A stretch of 64,000 nucleotides of DNA. It comes from Candidatus Aalborgicola defluviihabitans (GTDB lineage Bacteria > Pseudomonadota > Gammaproteobacteria > Burkholderiales > Burkholderiaceae_C). Location: assembly GCA_016705575.1 (NCBI GenBank), contig JADIXX010000008.1, positions 124,001 through 188,000 on the forward strand. Reading direction: 5' to 3'. A program made the translations under genes and the position numbers. The notes below the pieces were generated by a model. It had not been told where the DNA came from. It searched no databases and worked only from the letters and a program-made list of their open reading frames with translations. Positions 52,768-61,798 of this stretch are shown in pieces; positions within the stretch are counted from its first letter, which is position 1, and the number at the start of each line of letters is the position of its first letter.

Positions 52768-53634
52768 TCAATACGGTGGTGCGTCACCGTTGGGCCGGTC
52801 CTTGAAACGCTTGTGCACCCAGTAGTATTGGCTGGGGTCAACCGCGATGTAGCGCTCCAGTTCCTGGTTCATTCGGGTGGTGTCCTGCAGCAAGTCTTCT
52901 GTAGGGAAGTTGGCCCAGGCGTCCAGCACCTGCACGCGGTATCCATCGGGTGTCATCTGGGTCACGATAGGAACCACCTGGGCCCGCCCCAACCGTGCGA
53001 AGCGCGACAGCGAAGGAACCGTGCAGGCACTCACACCAAAGAAGGGCACAAACAGCGATTCCGACGGATCAAAGTTCATGTCCGGCAACAGGTACAGCGG
53101 CTCGCCGGCGCGCACGGCAGCGATGATGGGCTTGACACCGTCCAGTCGTGCCACCATTTTGGGTTGCCCAAACCGCTGGCGGCCAGCATGGATCCAGGCA
53201 TCGGCTTCTGCGTTCATTTGGGGTGAATAAATGGTGGCAAAACGCCTTGGGACCTGCAGCGTCAATGCCGTCCAGGCAGCGTCCAGGCCCATAAAGTGGG
53301 GCGCAAACAAAACCGTGGGGGTATTCCCGTCAAGCGCGCGCAGATTGCCATCAAGCCGTAAGCGCTTGCGAAGCACTACATCACTGGCGTGCCACAGCCA
53401 GCCCCGATCGAGCCAGCTTTGTGCAAACCGGACAAAAACCTTGCGGGTCTGCACGCGCAATTCTGGCGCCGACCATTGGGGAAAACAAAGCCCCAAGTTG
53501 ACCTGCACAACCCGGCGCCGCGAGGCCACCAGCGCATAGAGCAACAGGCCCAGCCCCGCACCGAGTGCCCGCACCACGGGTAATGGCAATTGGCCCAGCC
53601 AAACCAACAGCTTGAGTACCCCACGGGTCAGCAC
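52768..53634 (-). CDS. Lipid A biosynthesis acyltransferase (LpxL/HtrB family)
   Basis: This family adds secondary acyl chains to lipid A in the inner membrane. The 288-residue protein has an N-terminal hydrophobic anchor (LLVWLGQLPLPVVRALGAGLGLLLYAL), the HX4D catalytic motif in FAPHFMGLDAAW, and LLPDMNFDPSESLFVPFFGV. It ends with RYIAVDPSQYYWVHKRFK. GTG at 53634 has AGGAA 8 nt upstream. Which LpxL-type position it acylates is not evident. It is divergent from metK with a 255-bp gap, in which I recognise no riboswitch. Confidence 0.93.
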   Translation of the reverse strand: MLTRGVLKLLVWLGQLPLPVVRALGAGLGLLLYALVASRRRVVQVNLGLCFPQWSAPELRVQTRKVFVRFAQSWLDRGWLWHASDVVLRKRLRLDGNLRALDGNTPTVLFAPHFMGLDAAWTALTLQVPRRFATIYSPQMNAEADAWIHAGRQRFGQPKMVARLDGVKPIIAAVRAGEPLYLLPDMNFDPSESLFVPFFGVSACTVPSLSRFARLGRAQVVPIVTQMTPDGYRVQVLDAWANFPTEDLLQDTTRMNQELERYIAVDPSQYYWVHKRFKDRPNGDAPPY

Positions 53635-53889
53635 GGGTACAGTTCCTGGTCACCGGTCAATACCCACACTGGCGAAAGTGATGTCATTGCATGCAATTGG
53701 CTGCCCTGTCTGAGATAAAATGGCCGCTGTCGCTGAGTTACGGAACTACTTGCAGGGCGACCCACATAATGGTGATTCCTGATCGGGATGCCATTGTGCC
53801 TTGTCAATTTTGACGAATCTGCTAAAGCGTTCGCTGCAAGCTCCAAGGCCCAAGCAACGCGACTTGATGTTTTTTTGGAGTATTGACAC

Positions 53890-55074
53890 ATGGCGAACGA
53901 TTTTCTCTTCACATCCGAATCTGTTTCTGAGGGCCACCCCGACAAGGTGTCTGACCAGATTTCCGATGCCATTTTGGATGCGATTTTCAAGCAGGACCCC
54001 AAGTCCCGCGTAGCAGCCGAAACGCTGTGCAACACCGGTCTGGTGGTGCTGGCAGGTGAAATAACCACCAACGCACATGTGGACTACATCCAGGTGGCAC
54101 GCGACACCATCAAACGCATCGGCTACGACAACACCGACTACGGCATTGACTACAAAGGCTGTGCCGTGCTGGTGGCTTATGACAAGCAATCCAATGACAT
54201 CGCCCAAGGTGTGGACCATGCGTCTGACGACCACCTCAACACCGGCGCCGGCGACCAGGGCTTGATGTTCGGCTACGCGTGCAACGAGACGCCTGAGCTG
54301 ATGCCCGCGCCCATTTACTACGCCCACCGCCTGATGGAGCGCCAAGCCCAGCTGCGCAAAGATGGTCGCTTGCCGTTCTTGCGCCCCGACGCCAAGAGCC
54401 AGGTCACCATGCGCTACCTGGACGGCAAGCCCCACAGCATTGATACCGTGGTGCTCTCCACCCAGCACAGCCCCGACCAGTCTGAAAACCAGACCCACAT
54501 GAAGGCCAGCTTTACCGAAGCGATCATCGAAGAAATCATCAAACCCGTGTTGCCCAAAGAGTGGCTTAAAAACACCCGCTACCTGGTCAACCCCACCGGC
54601 CGTTTTGTCATTGGCGGCCCCCAGGGTGATTGTGGCCTGACCGGTCGCAAAATCATTGTCGACACCTATGGCGGCGCCTGCCCCCACGGTGGTGGCGCGT
54701 TCTCTGGAAAAGACCCGTCCAAGGTGGACCGCTCTGCCGCCTACGCCGCACGCTACGTTGCCAAAAACATCGTGGCCGCTGGCTTGGCGCGCCAGTGTCA
54801 AATCCAGGTGGCCTACGCCATTGGTGTGGCCCAACCCATGAACGTGACGGTGTACACCGAAGGCACCGGCGTTATCTCTGATGAGCAGATTGCCAAGCTG
54901 GTGAGCGAGCATTTCGACCTGCGCCCCAAAGGCATCATCCAGATGCTGGACCTGCTGCGCCCCATCTACGAGAAGACGGCTGCCTACGGTCACTTTGGCC
55001 GCGAAGAACCCGAATTCACCTGGGAGCGTACCGACAAAGCCCAGGCGCTGCGTGTAGCTGCGGGATTGAAATAA
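53890..55074 (+). CDS. metK: S-adenosylmethionine synthetase
   Basis: MetK makes S-adenosylmethionine from methionine and ATP. The 394-residue protein has FTSESVSEGHPDKVSDQISD with the ATP-binding His, GAGDQGLMFGYA in the middle, GGPQGDCGLTGRKIIVDTYGG, and GGAFSGKDPSKVDRSAAYAAR. GGAG precedes the ATG by 10 nt. It is divergent from the lipid A acyltransferase gene and is followed by a palindrome. Confidence 0.97.
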   Translation: MANDFLFTSESVSEGHPDKVSDQISDAILDAIFKQDPKSRVAAETLCNTGLVVLAGEITTNAHVDYIQVARDTIKRIGYDNTDYGIDYKGCAVLVAYDKQSNDIAQGVDHASDDHLNTGAGDQGLMFGYACNETPELMPAPIYYAHRLMERQAQLRKDGRLPFLRPDAKSQVTMRYLDGKPHSIDTVVLSTQHSPDQSENQTHMKASFTEAIIEEIIKPVLPKEWLKNTRYLVNPTGRFVIGGPQGDCGLTGRKIIVDTYGGACPHGGGAFSGKDPSKVDRSAAYAARYVAKNIVAAGLARQCQIQVAYAIGVAQPMNVTVYTEGTGVISDEQIAKLVSEHFDLRPKGIIQMLDLLRPIYEKTAAYGHFGREEPEFTWERTDKAQALRVAAGLK

Positions 55075-55080
55075 GCTTGT

Positions 55081-55118
55081 GGGTCAGACCACTCGCTTAA
55101 GCGATGTGCTCTGACCCC
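55081..55118. repeat. REP-like nested palindrome after metK
   Basis: GGGTCAGA (55081-55088) and TCTGACCC (55110-55117) flank a second palindrome, CGCTTAAGCG (55094-55103). The GGGTCAGA arm is shared with the sequence beside the RAYT gene (31617). It lies 7 nt after the metK stop and 14 nt before the next ATG. It could act as a terminator, a REP substrate, or both. Confidence 0.65.
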
Positions 55119-55131
55119 AACTGACTAGACC

Positions 55132-56370
55132 ATGAAACTGCAGACACAACGCTTCATCGACCGCTGGGTTGGCCAGTTGCTGTGCGGTGTGGTGTCGGCC
55201 TGGGTTCGCTTCACCGGGCTTTTTGGTGCACCCGCACGCATGGGCATAGTACCCAAGAACATTTTGGTTATTTTGCTGTCCGAGATGGGCAGCATCGTGT
55301 TGGCCGGCCCGATGTTTGCGCAGTTGCGCCGCCAATACCCGGGTGTGGCCATCCACATCCTGCAACTCAAGAAAAATCAGGAAGTTTCCAAACTCCTGTC
55401 GCTGACCGACGTCGCCCACATGCACACGCTGGACGACAGCTCGGGCGGATCACTCATCCGCGACATTCTGGCGGTGAGCCTGGCCATGCGCCGCTTGGGA
55501 TTGGACGCGGTGATCGACTGCGAGCTGTTTTCGCGCGTGAGCGCGCTGTTGTCATTTTCCACCGGTGCACCGGTTCGGGTGGGCTTTACGCCGCACACGC
55601 AAGAGGGGCTGTACCGTGGCAGCTTCATCAACCACGCCATTCCCTACAACCCCTACCAGCACATCAGCAAGCAGTTTTTGTCGCTGGTGGATGCGCTGCA
55701 ATCACCCGGTGGTATGCCGCGCAACCGCGCCGGCGCCATCCGCGAGATTCCGGCCGAGCCAGAACTGGCCGTGCACTTCTCCACAACAGAGCTTGCTGTT
55801 TACCGCAGCAAAGTGGAGACCGATCACCCAGTCATCCAGGCGCGCCAGCTGGTACTGGTGTATGCCGGCGGCGGCATCCTGCCCGTGCGTGCCTGGCCTG
55901 CCGCCCATTACGTCCGCGTGGTGCAGGGCCTGTGCGCAGCGGGTCATGCAGTGGGACTGATTGGCCTGAAAGACGATGCGGCGTTGGCCAGCGAACTCAA
56001 AGCCCAGGTGGGCCATGACGCCTGCATTGACCTCACCGGTTACACCAAAAGCATCCGCGAACTGCTCATGCTCATGCATGCCAGCGCCCTGCTCATCACC
56101 AATGACGGCGGCCCCAGCCATTTCGCCACGGTCACACCGATCCAGACCATGGTGTTCTTTGGCCCCGAGACCGGCAAGCTGTATGGCCCATTAGGCAAAC
56201 GCACCACCATTCTGGAAAGCGGTATTGCCTGCTCGCCCTGCCTGACGGCCTACAACCACCGCCTGACGTTTTGCGATGGTGACAACCAGTGCCTCAAACG
56301 CATCGCACCCGACCCGGTGCTGCAACAGGCCCTGGCCTTTTTGCACGCCCCCGCAGTCGCCACCCCATGA
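55132..56370 (+). CDS. Glycosyltransferase family 9 (heptosyltransferase-like) protein
   Basis: GT9 enzymes transfer heptose to the LPS core. The 412-residue protein has a two-Rossmann layout: an N-terminal NILVILLSEMGSIVLAGPMFAQLRRQYP, a central VLVYAGGGILPVRAWPAAHYVRVVQGL, and the donor-binding LITNDGGPSHFATVTPIQTMVFFGPETGKLYGP. The family N terminus and the NDGGP motif are clear, but the exact sugar is not. It is followed by overlapping genes for a GtrA protein and an ArnT-like transferase, so a surface glycan operon is likely. Confidence 0.88.
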   Translation: MKLQTQRFIDRWVGQLLCGVVSAWVRFTGLFGAPARMGIVPKNILVILLSEMGSIVLAGPMFAQLRRQYPGVAIHILQLKKNQEVSKLLSLTDVAHMHTLDDSSGGSLIRDILAVSLAMRRLGLDAVIDCELFSRVSALLSFSTGAPVRVGFTPHTQEGLYRGSFINHAIPYNPYQHISKQFLSLVDALQSPGGMPRNRAGAIREIPAEPELAVHFSTTELAVYRSKVETDHPVIQARQLVLVYAGGGILPVRAWPAAHYVRVVQGLCAAGHAVGLIGLKDDAALASELKAQVGHDACIDLTGYTKSIRELLMLMHASALLITNDGGPSHFATVTPIQTMVFFGPETGKLYGPLGKRTTILESGIACSPCLTAYNHRLTFCDGDNQCLKRIAPDPVLQQALAFLHAPAVATP

Positions 56371-56861
56371 GTGCCCATTCGCCGTTGCAACGCGCCACGC
56401 TGTGGGCGCTGGGCTGGATTGAGCGCTACCGCTACATCAAGTTCGGCATCGTTGGCGCCAGCGGCACCGTGGTGAACCTGGTGGTGCTGCATCTGGGGCA
56501 CGAATATGTGTTCAACGCCATTGAGGCGTCCTACAAAAAACCCTATTTCTCGCTGGCCCTGGCGATTGCCCTGGCCACGCTGAACAACTTCACCTGGAAC
56601 CGGCTGTGGACCTGGTCCGACCGCGTGCAAACCTTGGAGGCCGAAGAACACGCCCCGCGCGTGAGCCTGCGCATGCTGGGCACCGAGTTTGGCCAGTACG
56701 TTACGGCATCAGCCTTTGGCAGCGCACTGCAATACGTGTTGACCTTGTTGCTATCGGGCAGCATGGACTACCGGCTGGCCAACGTCATCGCCATTCTTGC
56801 CGCCAGCGTGAGCAATTTTTTGGCCAACGACCGCTGGACCTTCAAACGCCGCGAGAAATGA
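56367..56861 (+). CDS. GtrA family membrane protein
   Basis: GtrA-type proteins are four-helix membrane proteins thought to flip lipid-linked sugars. The 164-residue protein has the family start YIKFGIVGASGTVVNLVVLHLG, NNFTWNRLWTWSD after helix 2, FGSALQYVLTLLL, and the closing ASVSNFLANDRWTFKR. ATG 56367 overlaps the GT9 stop, and its own stop overlaps the next ATG, so three genes are coupled. Confidence 0.92.
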   Translation: MSAHSPLQRATLWALGWIERYRYIKFGIVGASGTVVNLVVLHLGHEYVFNAIEASYKKPYFSLALAIALATLNNFTWNRLWTWSDRVQTLEAEEHAPRVSLRMLGTEFGQYVTASAFGSALQYVLTLLLSGSMDYRLANVIAILAASVSNFLANDRWTFKRREK

Positions 56862-58717
56862 CGCCCCCACGCTCCGCCACTACGCGGGTCGCTGCCCCCC
56901 AAGGGGGCCGCATTTTTCCTTGGGGCGGCCCGGCGGAAAAACGGTCCGCGCGCTCCACAGTTTCCCGACCCTGGCTCTGGTTGGCGCTACTGGTACTGGT
57001 GGCGGGGCTCTACCTGTACGGGCTAAATAGCCCCTATGCACCCACCAATGGCGATGAAATGGTGTACATCCACATCGCCCGCATGACGTCTGAGTCCGGC
57101 CACTGGTTGCCGCTGCAAAGCGAGATTGTGGGCACCCGCAACACCAAGCCGCCGCTGTTGTTTTGGCAAGCCATGGTGGCGGGGGATTGGGGCCAACACT
57201 GGAACCTGGTCGCGCTGCGCTTGCCCAGCATTGCCTATACCTTTTTGACCACGGCCTTGCTGGCATTTTTTGCCCACCGCATCAGTGGCCGTGCGCGCAC
57301 GGCCTGCCTGGCGGCGGTGCTATACCTGTTGTTCTTTTCCACCTTTCGCTACGGCCGGGTCTACCTGACCTCGGCGCCCGAGACCTTCTGGCTGGCCCTG
57401 CCCATGTGGTGGCTGCTGTGGGAGCACCTGCGCGCCGGCACCCAGCGCTTCAGCGCCCAAAGCTGGGGCGTTGGCACCTACACGCTGTTCGGATTGGTCA
57501 TGGGTCTGGGTTGCGCCTACAAGTCGTTTGCGCTGGCCGCACCCACCGCTGCTGCCCTGTGGTGCGCCGTTTTGCTGTGCGAGGCCCGCTGGTCCTGGCC
57601 GGTGGTCGTGCGCACCACGCTGGGTGTGACCTGGAGCACCGTGCTGGCGGTGGGCATTTTTGCGCTGTGGTTTGCGCTGGACCCGGACCCGGCCTCGGTC
57701 TGGCAGGAGTTTGTGGTGGCCGAAAACGCCGGCAAAATGTCCAACTCCCAAGGCTATTGGCACAACGCGTTGTTTGGCACTTACCCCATGTGGATCCAGT
57801 TGCTGGCCTACCCGGTCAACGCCGGGCTGATGGCCTTTTCTGTGTTCGGACTGGGCTGGGTGGGGCTCAAAGCCCTATTCCGAGGCGCGGATAGTGAACG
57901 TACCACCCCGGCGCTGCACCTGTTGTTGGTCTGGCTGGTGGTGTGGCTCGTCGTCTTTACCATTCCCAGCCAGCGCTCGGAGCGTTACTTGATTCCCGCC
58001 ATGCCCGCACTGGCCATCGTCATGGCACTGGCGTGGGACAAAATTCCGCGCCTCTGGCACTGGATCACACTGGCTATAACGGTGCCCGCCTTGGTAATGC
58101 TGGCGCGCATTGCCTGGGTGATGGGCGATTTGCAGATTGCCAGCACATCGCAACTCGCTATGACTTTGGTAGCTGCCTGTGTAGGTTTGACGGGGGCTGG
58201 TATTGGATTTATTCATAAGAATTGGTGCCGCAACGCCAGCTTGGTAGCCGTGCTGGCGGTGTACGCGAGCTTTGGCCTGATGGTGCAACCCCTGAACACT
58301 GACGCCGCCGGTTACAGCCCCACCGTCCAGTCCCGCCTGCAAGGCCAGCGCGTGGCGGTGCCCAATGGCTTTACCGGCCAGTACGAACGGTTTCACTTTG
58401 TGCTGCCCGGTGCGCGCATCACCCCGTTTGATGCCGAAGGCCGCAACACTGGCGCCCTGCGTCCCGATTTGCCCCCACCGGAGCGTCTGGCTTTTTTGCT
58501 GGGCCAGTTTGATGCGGTGGTGTGGTTGCAAGACAATCTGGAGCAAGCTCGCCCCAGTTGCCTGCCGCACTGCACGCTGCTGGGCACGCGCTGGCATGTG
58601 AAGAGCCGCCACAAGGAGGGCGAAATCACCCTGGACAACCTGTGGTACCCGCAGCAATGGTTGTTCCGCCACGAATGGCTGGTGACGCGCCAGCCTGCTA
58701 CGGCTAAAGACTCATAA
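56858..58717 (+). CDS. ArnT-like (PMT family) membrane glycosyltransferase
   Basis: The 619-residue protein resembles GT-C transferases of the ArnT/PMT type, which move sugars from a polyprenyl-phosphate carrier. After a first helix come the acidic motif APTNGDEMVYIHIARMT and GTRNTKPPLLFWQAM (the usual D/E-x and KPPL motifs of this family). About ten more helices follow, then a soluble C-terminal domain with LDNLWYPQQWLFRHEW. The first 28 residues (PPRSATTRVAAPQGGRIFPW and on) are encoded by repeat B2, and residues about 434-451 by repeat A7, so parts of this protein are derived from repeats. It is coupled to GtrA. Confidence 0.88.
   Translation: MTPPRSATTRVAAPQGGRIFPWGGPAEKRSARSTVSRPWLWLALLVLVAGLYLYGLNSPYAPTNGDEMVYIHIARMTSESGHWLPLQSEIVGTRNTKPPLLFWQAMVAGDWGQHWNLVALRLPSIAYTFLTTALLAFFAHRISGRARTACLAAVLYLLFFSTFRYGRVYLTSAPETFWLALPMWWLLWEHLRAGTQRFSAQSWGVGTYTLFGLVMGLGCAYKSFALAAPTAAALWCAVLLCEARWSWPVVVRTTLGVTWSTVLAVGIFALWFALDPDPASVWQEFVVAENAGKMSNSQGYWHNALFGTYPMWIQLLAYPVNAGLMAFSVFGLGWVGLKALFRGADSERTTPALHLLLVWLVVWLVVFTIPSQRSERYLIPAMPALAIVMALAWDKIPRLWHWITLAITVPALVMLARIAWVMGDLQIASTSQLAMTLVAACVGLTGAGIGFIHKNWCRNASLVAVLAVYASFGLMVQPLNTDAAGYSPTVQSRLQGQRVAVPNGFTGQYERFHFVLPGARITPFDAEGRNTGALRPDLPPPERLAFLLGQFDAVVWLQDNLEQARPSCLPHCTLLGTRWHVKSRHKEGEITLDNLWYPQQWLFRHEWLVTRQPATAKDS
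56863..56942. repeat. Dispersed repeat family B, copy 2 (N terminus of the ArnT-like gene)
   Basis: This is nearly identical to 2066-2148, including CCCCCACGCTCCGCC, TACGCGGGTCGCTGCCCCCC, AAGGGGG and CTTGGGGCGGCCCGGCGG. It begins right after the ATG of the ArnT-like gene and stays in frame through it. Confidence 0.85.
58157..58211 (+). repeat. Dispersed repeat family A, copy A7 (inside the ArnT-like gene)
   Basis: This reads GCTATGACTTTGGTAGCTGC, CTGTGTAGGTT, then TGACGGGGGCTGGTATTGGATTTA. It is sense-oriented and in frame, encoding AMTLVAACVGLTGAGIGF in the ArnT-like protein. Confidence 0.75.
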
Positions 58718-58720
58718 CGA

Positions 58721-58778
58721 AATGGGGTTCTAGCCCTCGTCGAATATACGTAGTCAGCTATTATTTTTATAGTTTTTC
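58721..58778 (-). repeat. Dispersed repeat family A, copy A8
   Basis: On the minus strand this reads CTATAAAAATAATAGCTGAC, TACGTATATT, then CGACGAGGGCTAGAACC. It lies just after the ArnT-like gene and covers the last codons and the TGA stop of the convergent membrane protein gene. Confidence 0.85.
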
Positions 58779-59449
58779 CAAAGCAACCGCCCCACATGGA
58801 ATTGCAGCACCAGCCACAGCCAAGGGTCCAGCACGGCATCCCACGCATTGCCGGTGGGCAGGTGCGCAGCCACCAGCAGTAGCAGGGCCGCCGGCACTAG
58901 GGCCACGCGCCCAACCCAGCCGGTGCCGCGCGGCGCCAGCAGCGTGGCCGGCAACAATGCCGCCAACGCGATGACCCCCACTGCCAACGGGCTGAAACCC
59001 CAGGCGTACAGCTGCAACGGCAATAGCGCAAAGCTGTCCAGCAGCAGTGCCCAACCGGCCAGCACGCCCAAGACGCACAGCGCCATCACGTCGCCAGTAC
59101 GCCAGGCGCCATCATCCAAAGCAAGCTTGTGCGCAACGCCTGGGTGCAAGCGCCGCACCACGGCACCCGCACACAGCAACACGGCCACGATACTGGGCGC
59201 CTGAAACGCCAAACCCAGCCAGTAGGCCGGCGAGGCCGTGCCTGGCACCCAAGCCCACAGCCCCACTGCCAGCGCCACGATGGCACTCAAACGGGTACTG
59301 CTGCGTGCGGAGGGCCAGACGCATTGCACAACCACCAGCGCCAGCCAGGCCAGCACCACGCTCCAGCCCAGATGCAGCCAGATCTGTTGCGCCACCAGCG
59401 TGGGCATCAGGGCAGTGTCCGTGGCGCGTACGGCATCCAGCCAGTTCAT
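58754..59449 (-). CDS. Uncharacterised multi-helix membrane protein
   Basis: The 231-residue protein has about six or seven hydrophobic helices rich in Leu, Ala and Trp (for example WSVVLAWLALVVVQCVW, PSIVAVLLCAGAVV, PLAVGVIALAALLPATLL) and no recognised motif. Its last residues (KNYKNNS) and stop codon are encoded by repeat A8. ATG 59449 overlaps the stop codon of the BNR-repeat gene, so the two are translated together. Function unknown. Confidence 0.75.
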   Translation of the reverse strand: MNWLDAVRATDTALMPTLVAQQIWLHLGWSVVLAWLALVVVQCVWPSARSSTRLSAIVALAVGLWAWVPGTASPAYWLGLAFQAPSIVAVLLCAGAVVRRLHPGVAHKLALDDGAWRTGDVMALCVLGVLAGWALLLDSFALLPLQLYAWGFSPLAVGVIALAALLPATLLAPRGTGWVGRVALVPAALLLLVAAHLPTGNAWDAVLDPWLWLVLQFHVGRLLWKNYKNNS

Positions 59450-60651
59450 GGCGTACTCCCCGCACGGGGCCGCAACCGCGCCCAGGCAATGCGATGGCGG
59501 TCCACCGTGTAGGTAACCCACAGGCTGCCGTCTTGCCACAACAGGGCCGGGTAAGAAAACTCATCAACGGGCGCGCCATGCTCCAGCGTCTGCACGGGTG
59601 TCCATTGCCGGCCATCGCGGGATTGGCTCAGTTCCAGCGTGCCGCGCGAGGCGATGGAGGAGTTGTAGGCCAGCAGCAGTTGCCCCGGTGCCAGGCCCAA
59701 CCCGGCCACTGCTGCATCGGGGTTGTCCAGGTCTAGGTCTGGCAAGTCGTTCCAGTGGCGTCCGCCGTCGTGTGTGGCGGCGGCGATGATCTTGCCGTGG
59801 GGGCGCTCGTCGCGCATCAGGGCCAGCCAGTTGGCGGACGATTGCATCACCAGGGTGGGCTGCAGCGCATAGCTGCGTTGCGACACCCGCTCCAGCCCCC
59901 GGAAATTGCCTTGTGCGTCCATGCGCACCACCACGGGGTATTTCAGGCCCAGCTCAAAATGCACGGGCAGGACCATGCCACCGTCTTGCAGCCGCAGGGG
60001 CGCGTTGCGCACCAAAAAGCTGGTGTTCCACAACCACGACAAGGGCAGCACTCGCACTGGCGCAAAGGCCAATTCCTGCAAGCTGCTGCCTGCACTGCTT
60101 TGGCGCAGGTGCAGCACCCGCGACGCCGCCCAGCCACCTCCACCCGTGGCCACCACAAACAGGTGGATGCGGCCATCGCCATCCAACCACGCCACGGGGT
60201 TGCCCAGGCGGCGTAACCCAAAACCCAGCTGCTCGCCCATGGCAAAGCGATTCACCACGAAGCGCGCCGGCGTCCATTGCCCGGTGGCACGCAGGTATTG
60301 CGATGCCGCAATCTGCACATTGGGGCCGCTCTCGCGGTCACCCGAAAACCAGAATACCGTCAGCGCCGCCGGGTGTCCGGGGGGCATGGCCAGCAAGGTA
60401 CTGGCGTGGGCGGCCGCCATGCCTTCGGGCATGGGAATGGGGCCGCGCTCCACCACCTGCAAGGTAGACAAATCAGGCACCGCTGTGGCAACTGGCCAGG
60501 CCGCCATCGCCTGTGGGGGCTGATGGGGGCGCTGCACCACATCCAGCACCAGCAAGGCGCAAGTCGCCAGCAATGCCAGCAGCAAACGCAACAAAACCGA
60601 ACGACCGAAAATTGATTGCAGCAAGAGGGATGCGCCCAAGAATAGAAACAC
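59446..60651 (-). CDS. Membrane-anchored BNR/sialidase-fold protein
   Basis: The protein has a hydrophobic N-terminal anchor (about residues 1-40) and a beta-propeller-like remainder. It carries an Asp-box THDGGRHW (about 293-300) and a near match SRDGRQW (about 344-350), as in BNR-repeat sialidases. A sialidase Arg triad is not evident, so activity is uncertain. The open frame extends to 60735, but that would overlap the start of the divergent pirin gene; I use the GTG at 60651 (402 residues), with low certainty. It is coupled to the downstream membrane protein gene. Confidence 0.78.
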   Translation of the reverse strand: MFLFLGASLLLQSIFGRSVLLRLLLALLATCALLVLDVVQRPHQPPQAMAAWPVATAVPDLSTLQVVERGPIPMPEGMAAAHASTLLAMPPGHPAALTVFWFSGDRESGPNVQIAASQYLRATGQWTPARFVVNRFAMGEQLGFGLRRLGNPVAWLDGDGRIHLFVVATGGGGWAASRVLHLRQSSAGSSLQELAFAPVRVLPLSWLWNTSFLVRNAPLRLQDGGMVLPVHFELGLKYPVVVRMDAQGNFRGLERVSQRSYALQPTLVMQSSANWLALMRDERPHGKIIAAATHDGGRHWNDLPDLDLDNPDAAVAGLGLAPGQLLLAYNSSIASRGTLELSQSRDGRQWTPVQTLEHGAPVDEFSYPALLWQDGSLWVTYTVDRHRIAWARLRPRAGSTP

Positions 60652-60729
60652 CGGTATCTTAGTGGCTGGACTACCGCAAGAAGACCCCGCAGCCAGCGTG
60701 CTCACGCACAGGCTGCAAAAATGGGCATC

Positions 60730-61758
60730 ATGCAAACACCCTCCTCACCCGTATTGAGTATTCAGCCCCTGGGCTTCCCCTGGCAGACTCTGGATCCATT
60801 CTTGTTCTGCGTGCACCACAACGACGCCTACCCGCGCGGCAACGCGGCCATGGGGCCGGATGCGCCGCTGGACGGGCGTGATTTGGGCCAGGACTTTTCG
60901 CAGAAAGACGGCTGGAGCATGTACCACGGGCAGACCATTCCCGGCTTCCCCTCGCACCCACACCGGGGGTTTGAAACCGTCACCATCACCCGCCGGGGAC
61001 TGATTGACCACTCCGATTCGCTGGGCGCTACGGCCCGCTTTGGCGGGGGCGATGTGCAATGGCTCACCGCCGGCAAGGGCGTTGTGCACTGCGAAATGTT
61101 CCCGCTCGTGCAAACCGGGCAGCCCAACCCGGCCGAGCTGTTCCAGATATGGCTCAACCTGCCCGCCAAAGCCAAGATGGTGGAGCCCCACTTCACCATG
61201 TTCTGGCGTGAAGACATGACCCGTGTAACAGCGCAGGACGCACAGGGCCACAACACCGAAGTCGTCTGCGTGGCGGGCACCCTGGGCCATGCCAAGGGCC
61301 TGCCACCGCCGCCGGATTCATGGGCATCAGAGCCTGATTCGGACCTGGCCATCTGGACCCTCAAAATGGATGCAGGCGCACGCTGGACACTGCCCGCTGC
61401 CAGCGGCCAGGGCACGCGGCGCATGCTGTATTTCTTTGCAGGCAGCGCTTTGACCATTGCCGGTCAGGCCGTGCCACCGTCCAGTGCCATCGAACTGGCC
61501 GCGGGTCACGTTGTGGAACTGGTTGCCGGCCCCAGCCCGGTCGAACTGCTGGTATTGCAGGGGCGTCCCATTGGCGAACCCGTGGCGCAGTATGGCCCGT
61601 TTGTCATGAACACCCAGGCCGAAATCCACCAGGCCTTTGCCGACTACCGCCGCACGCAATTTGGCGGCTGGCCCTGGGGCACCAGCGATCCGGTGCACCC
61701 GCGCGAGCAGGGCCGCTTTGCCCGGCACGCAAATGGGCACGAGGAAACCCGGCCATAG
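60730..61758 (+). CDS. Pirin-family protein
   Basis: Pirins are bicupin proteins; bacterial ones can act as quercetinases or redox-linked regulators. The N-terminal cupin contains HPHRGFETVTITRRGLIDHSDS and GKGVVHCEMFPL, which hold the metal-binding His and Glu residues. A C-terminal pirin_C domain follows, with VVELVAGPSPVELLVLQGRPIGEPVAQYGPFVMNT. The ATG at 60721 would add three residues; both starts lie close to the divergent BNR gene. The gene stands alone and its substrate is unknown. Confidence 0.92.
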   Translation: MQTPSSPVLSIQPLGFPWQTLDPFLFCVHHNDAYPRGNAAMGPDAPLDGRDLGQDFSQKDGWSMYHGQTIPGFPSHPHRGFETVTITRRGLIDHSDSLGATARFGGGDVQWLTAGKGVVHCEMFPLVQTGQPNPAELFQIWLNLPAKAKMVEPHFTMFWREDMTRVTAQDAQGHNTEVVCVAGTLGHAKGLPPPPDSWASEPDSDLAIWTLKMDAGARWTLPAASGQGTRRMLYFFAGSALTIAGQAVPPSSAIELAAGHVVELVAGPSPVELLVLQGRPIGEPVAQYGPFVMNTQAEIHQAFADYRRTQFGGWPWGTSDPVHPREQGRFARHANGHEETRP

Positions 61759-61798
61759 CGTTTGGAGAGACAACCGGCTGACTTGATACGATGCGTCC

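Noticed and set aside
53635..53889. Possible SAM- or SAH-responsive riboswitch in the metK leader
   Set aside because: The leader can form a weak stem (AATGG...CCATT near 53768-53797), but none of the conserved cores of the SAM or SAH riboswitch classes that I know is present.
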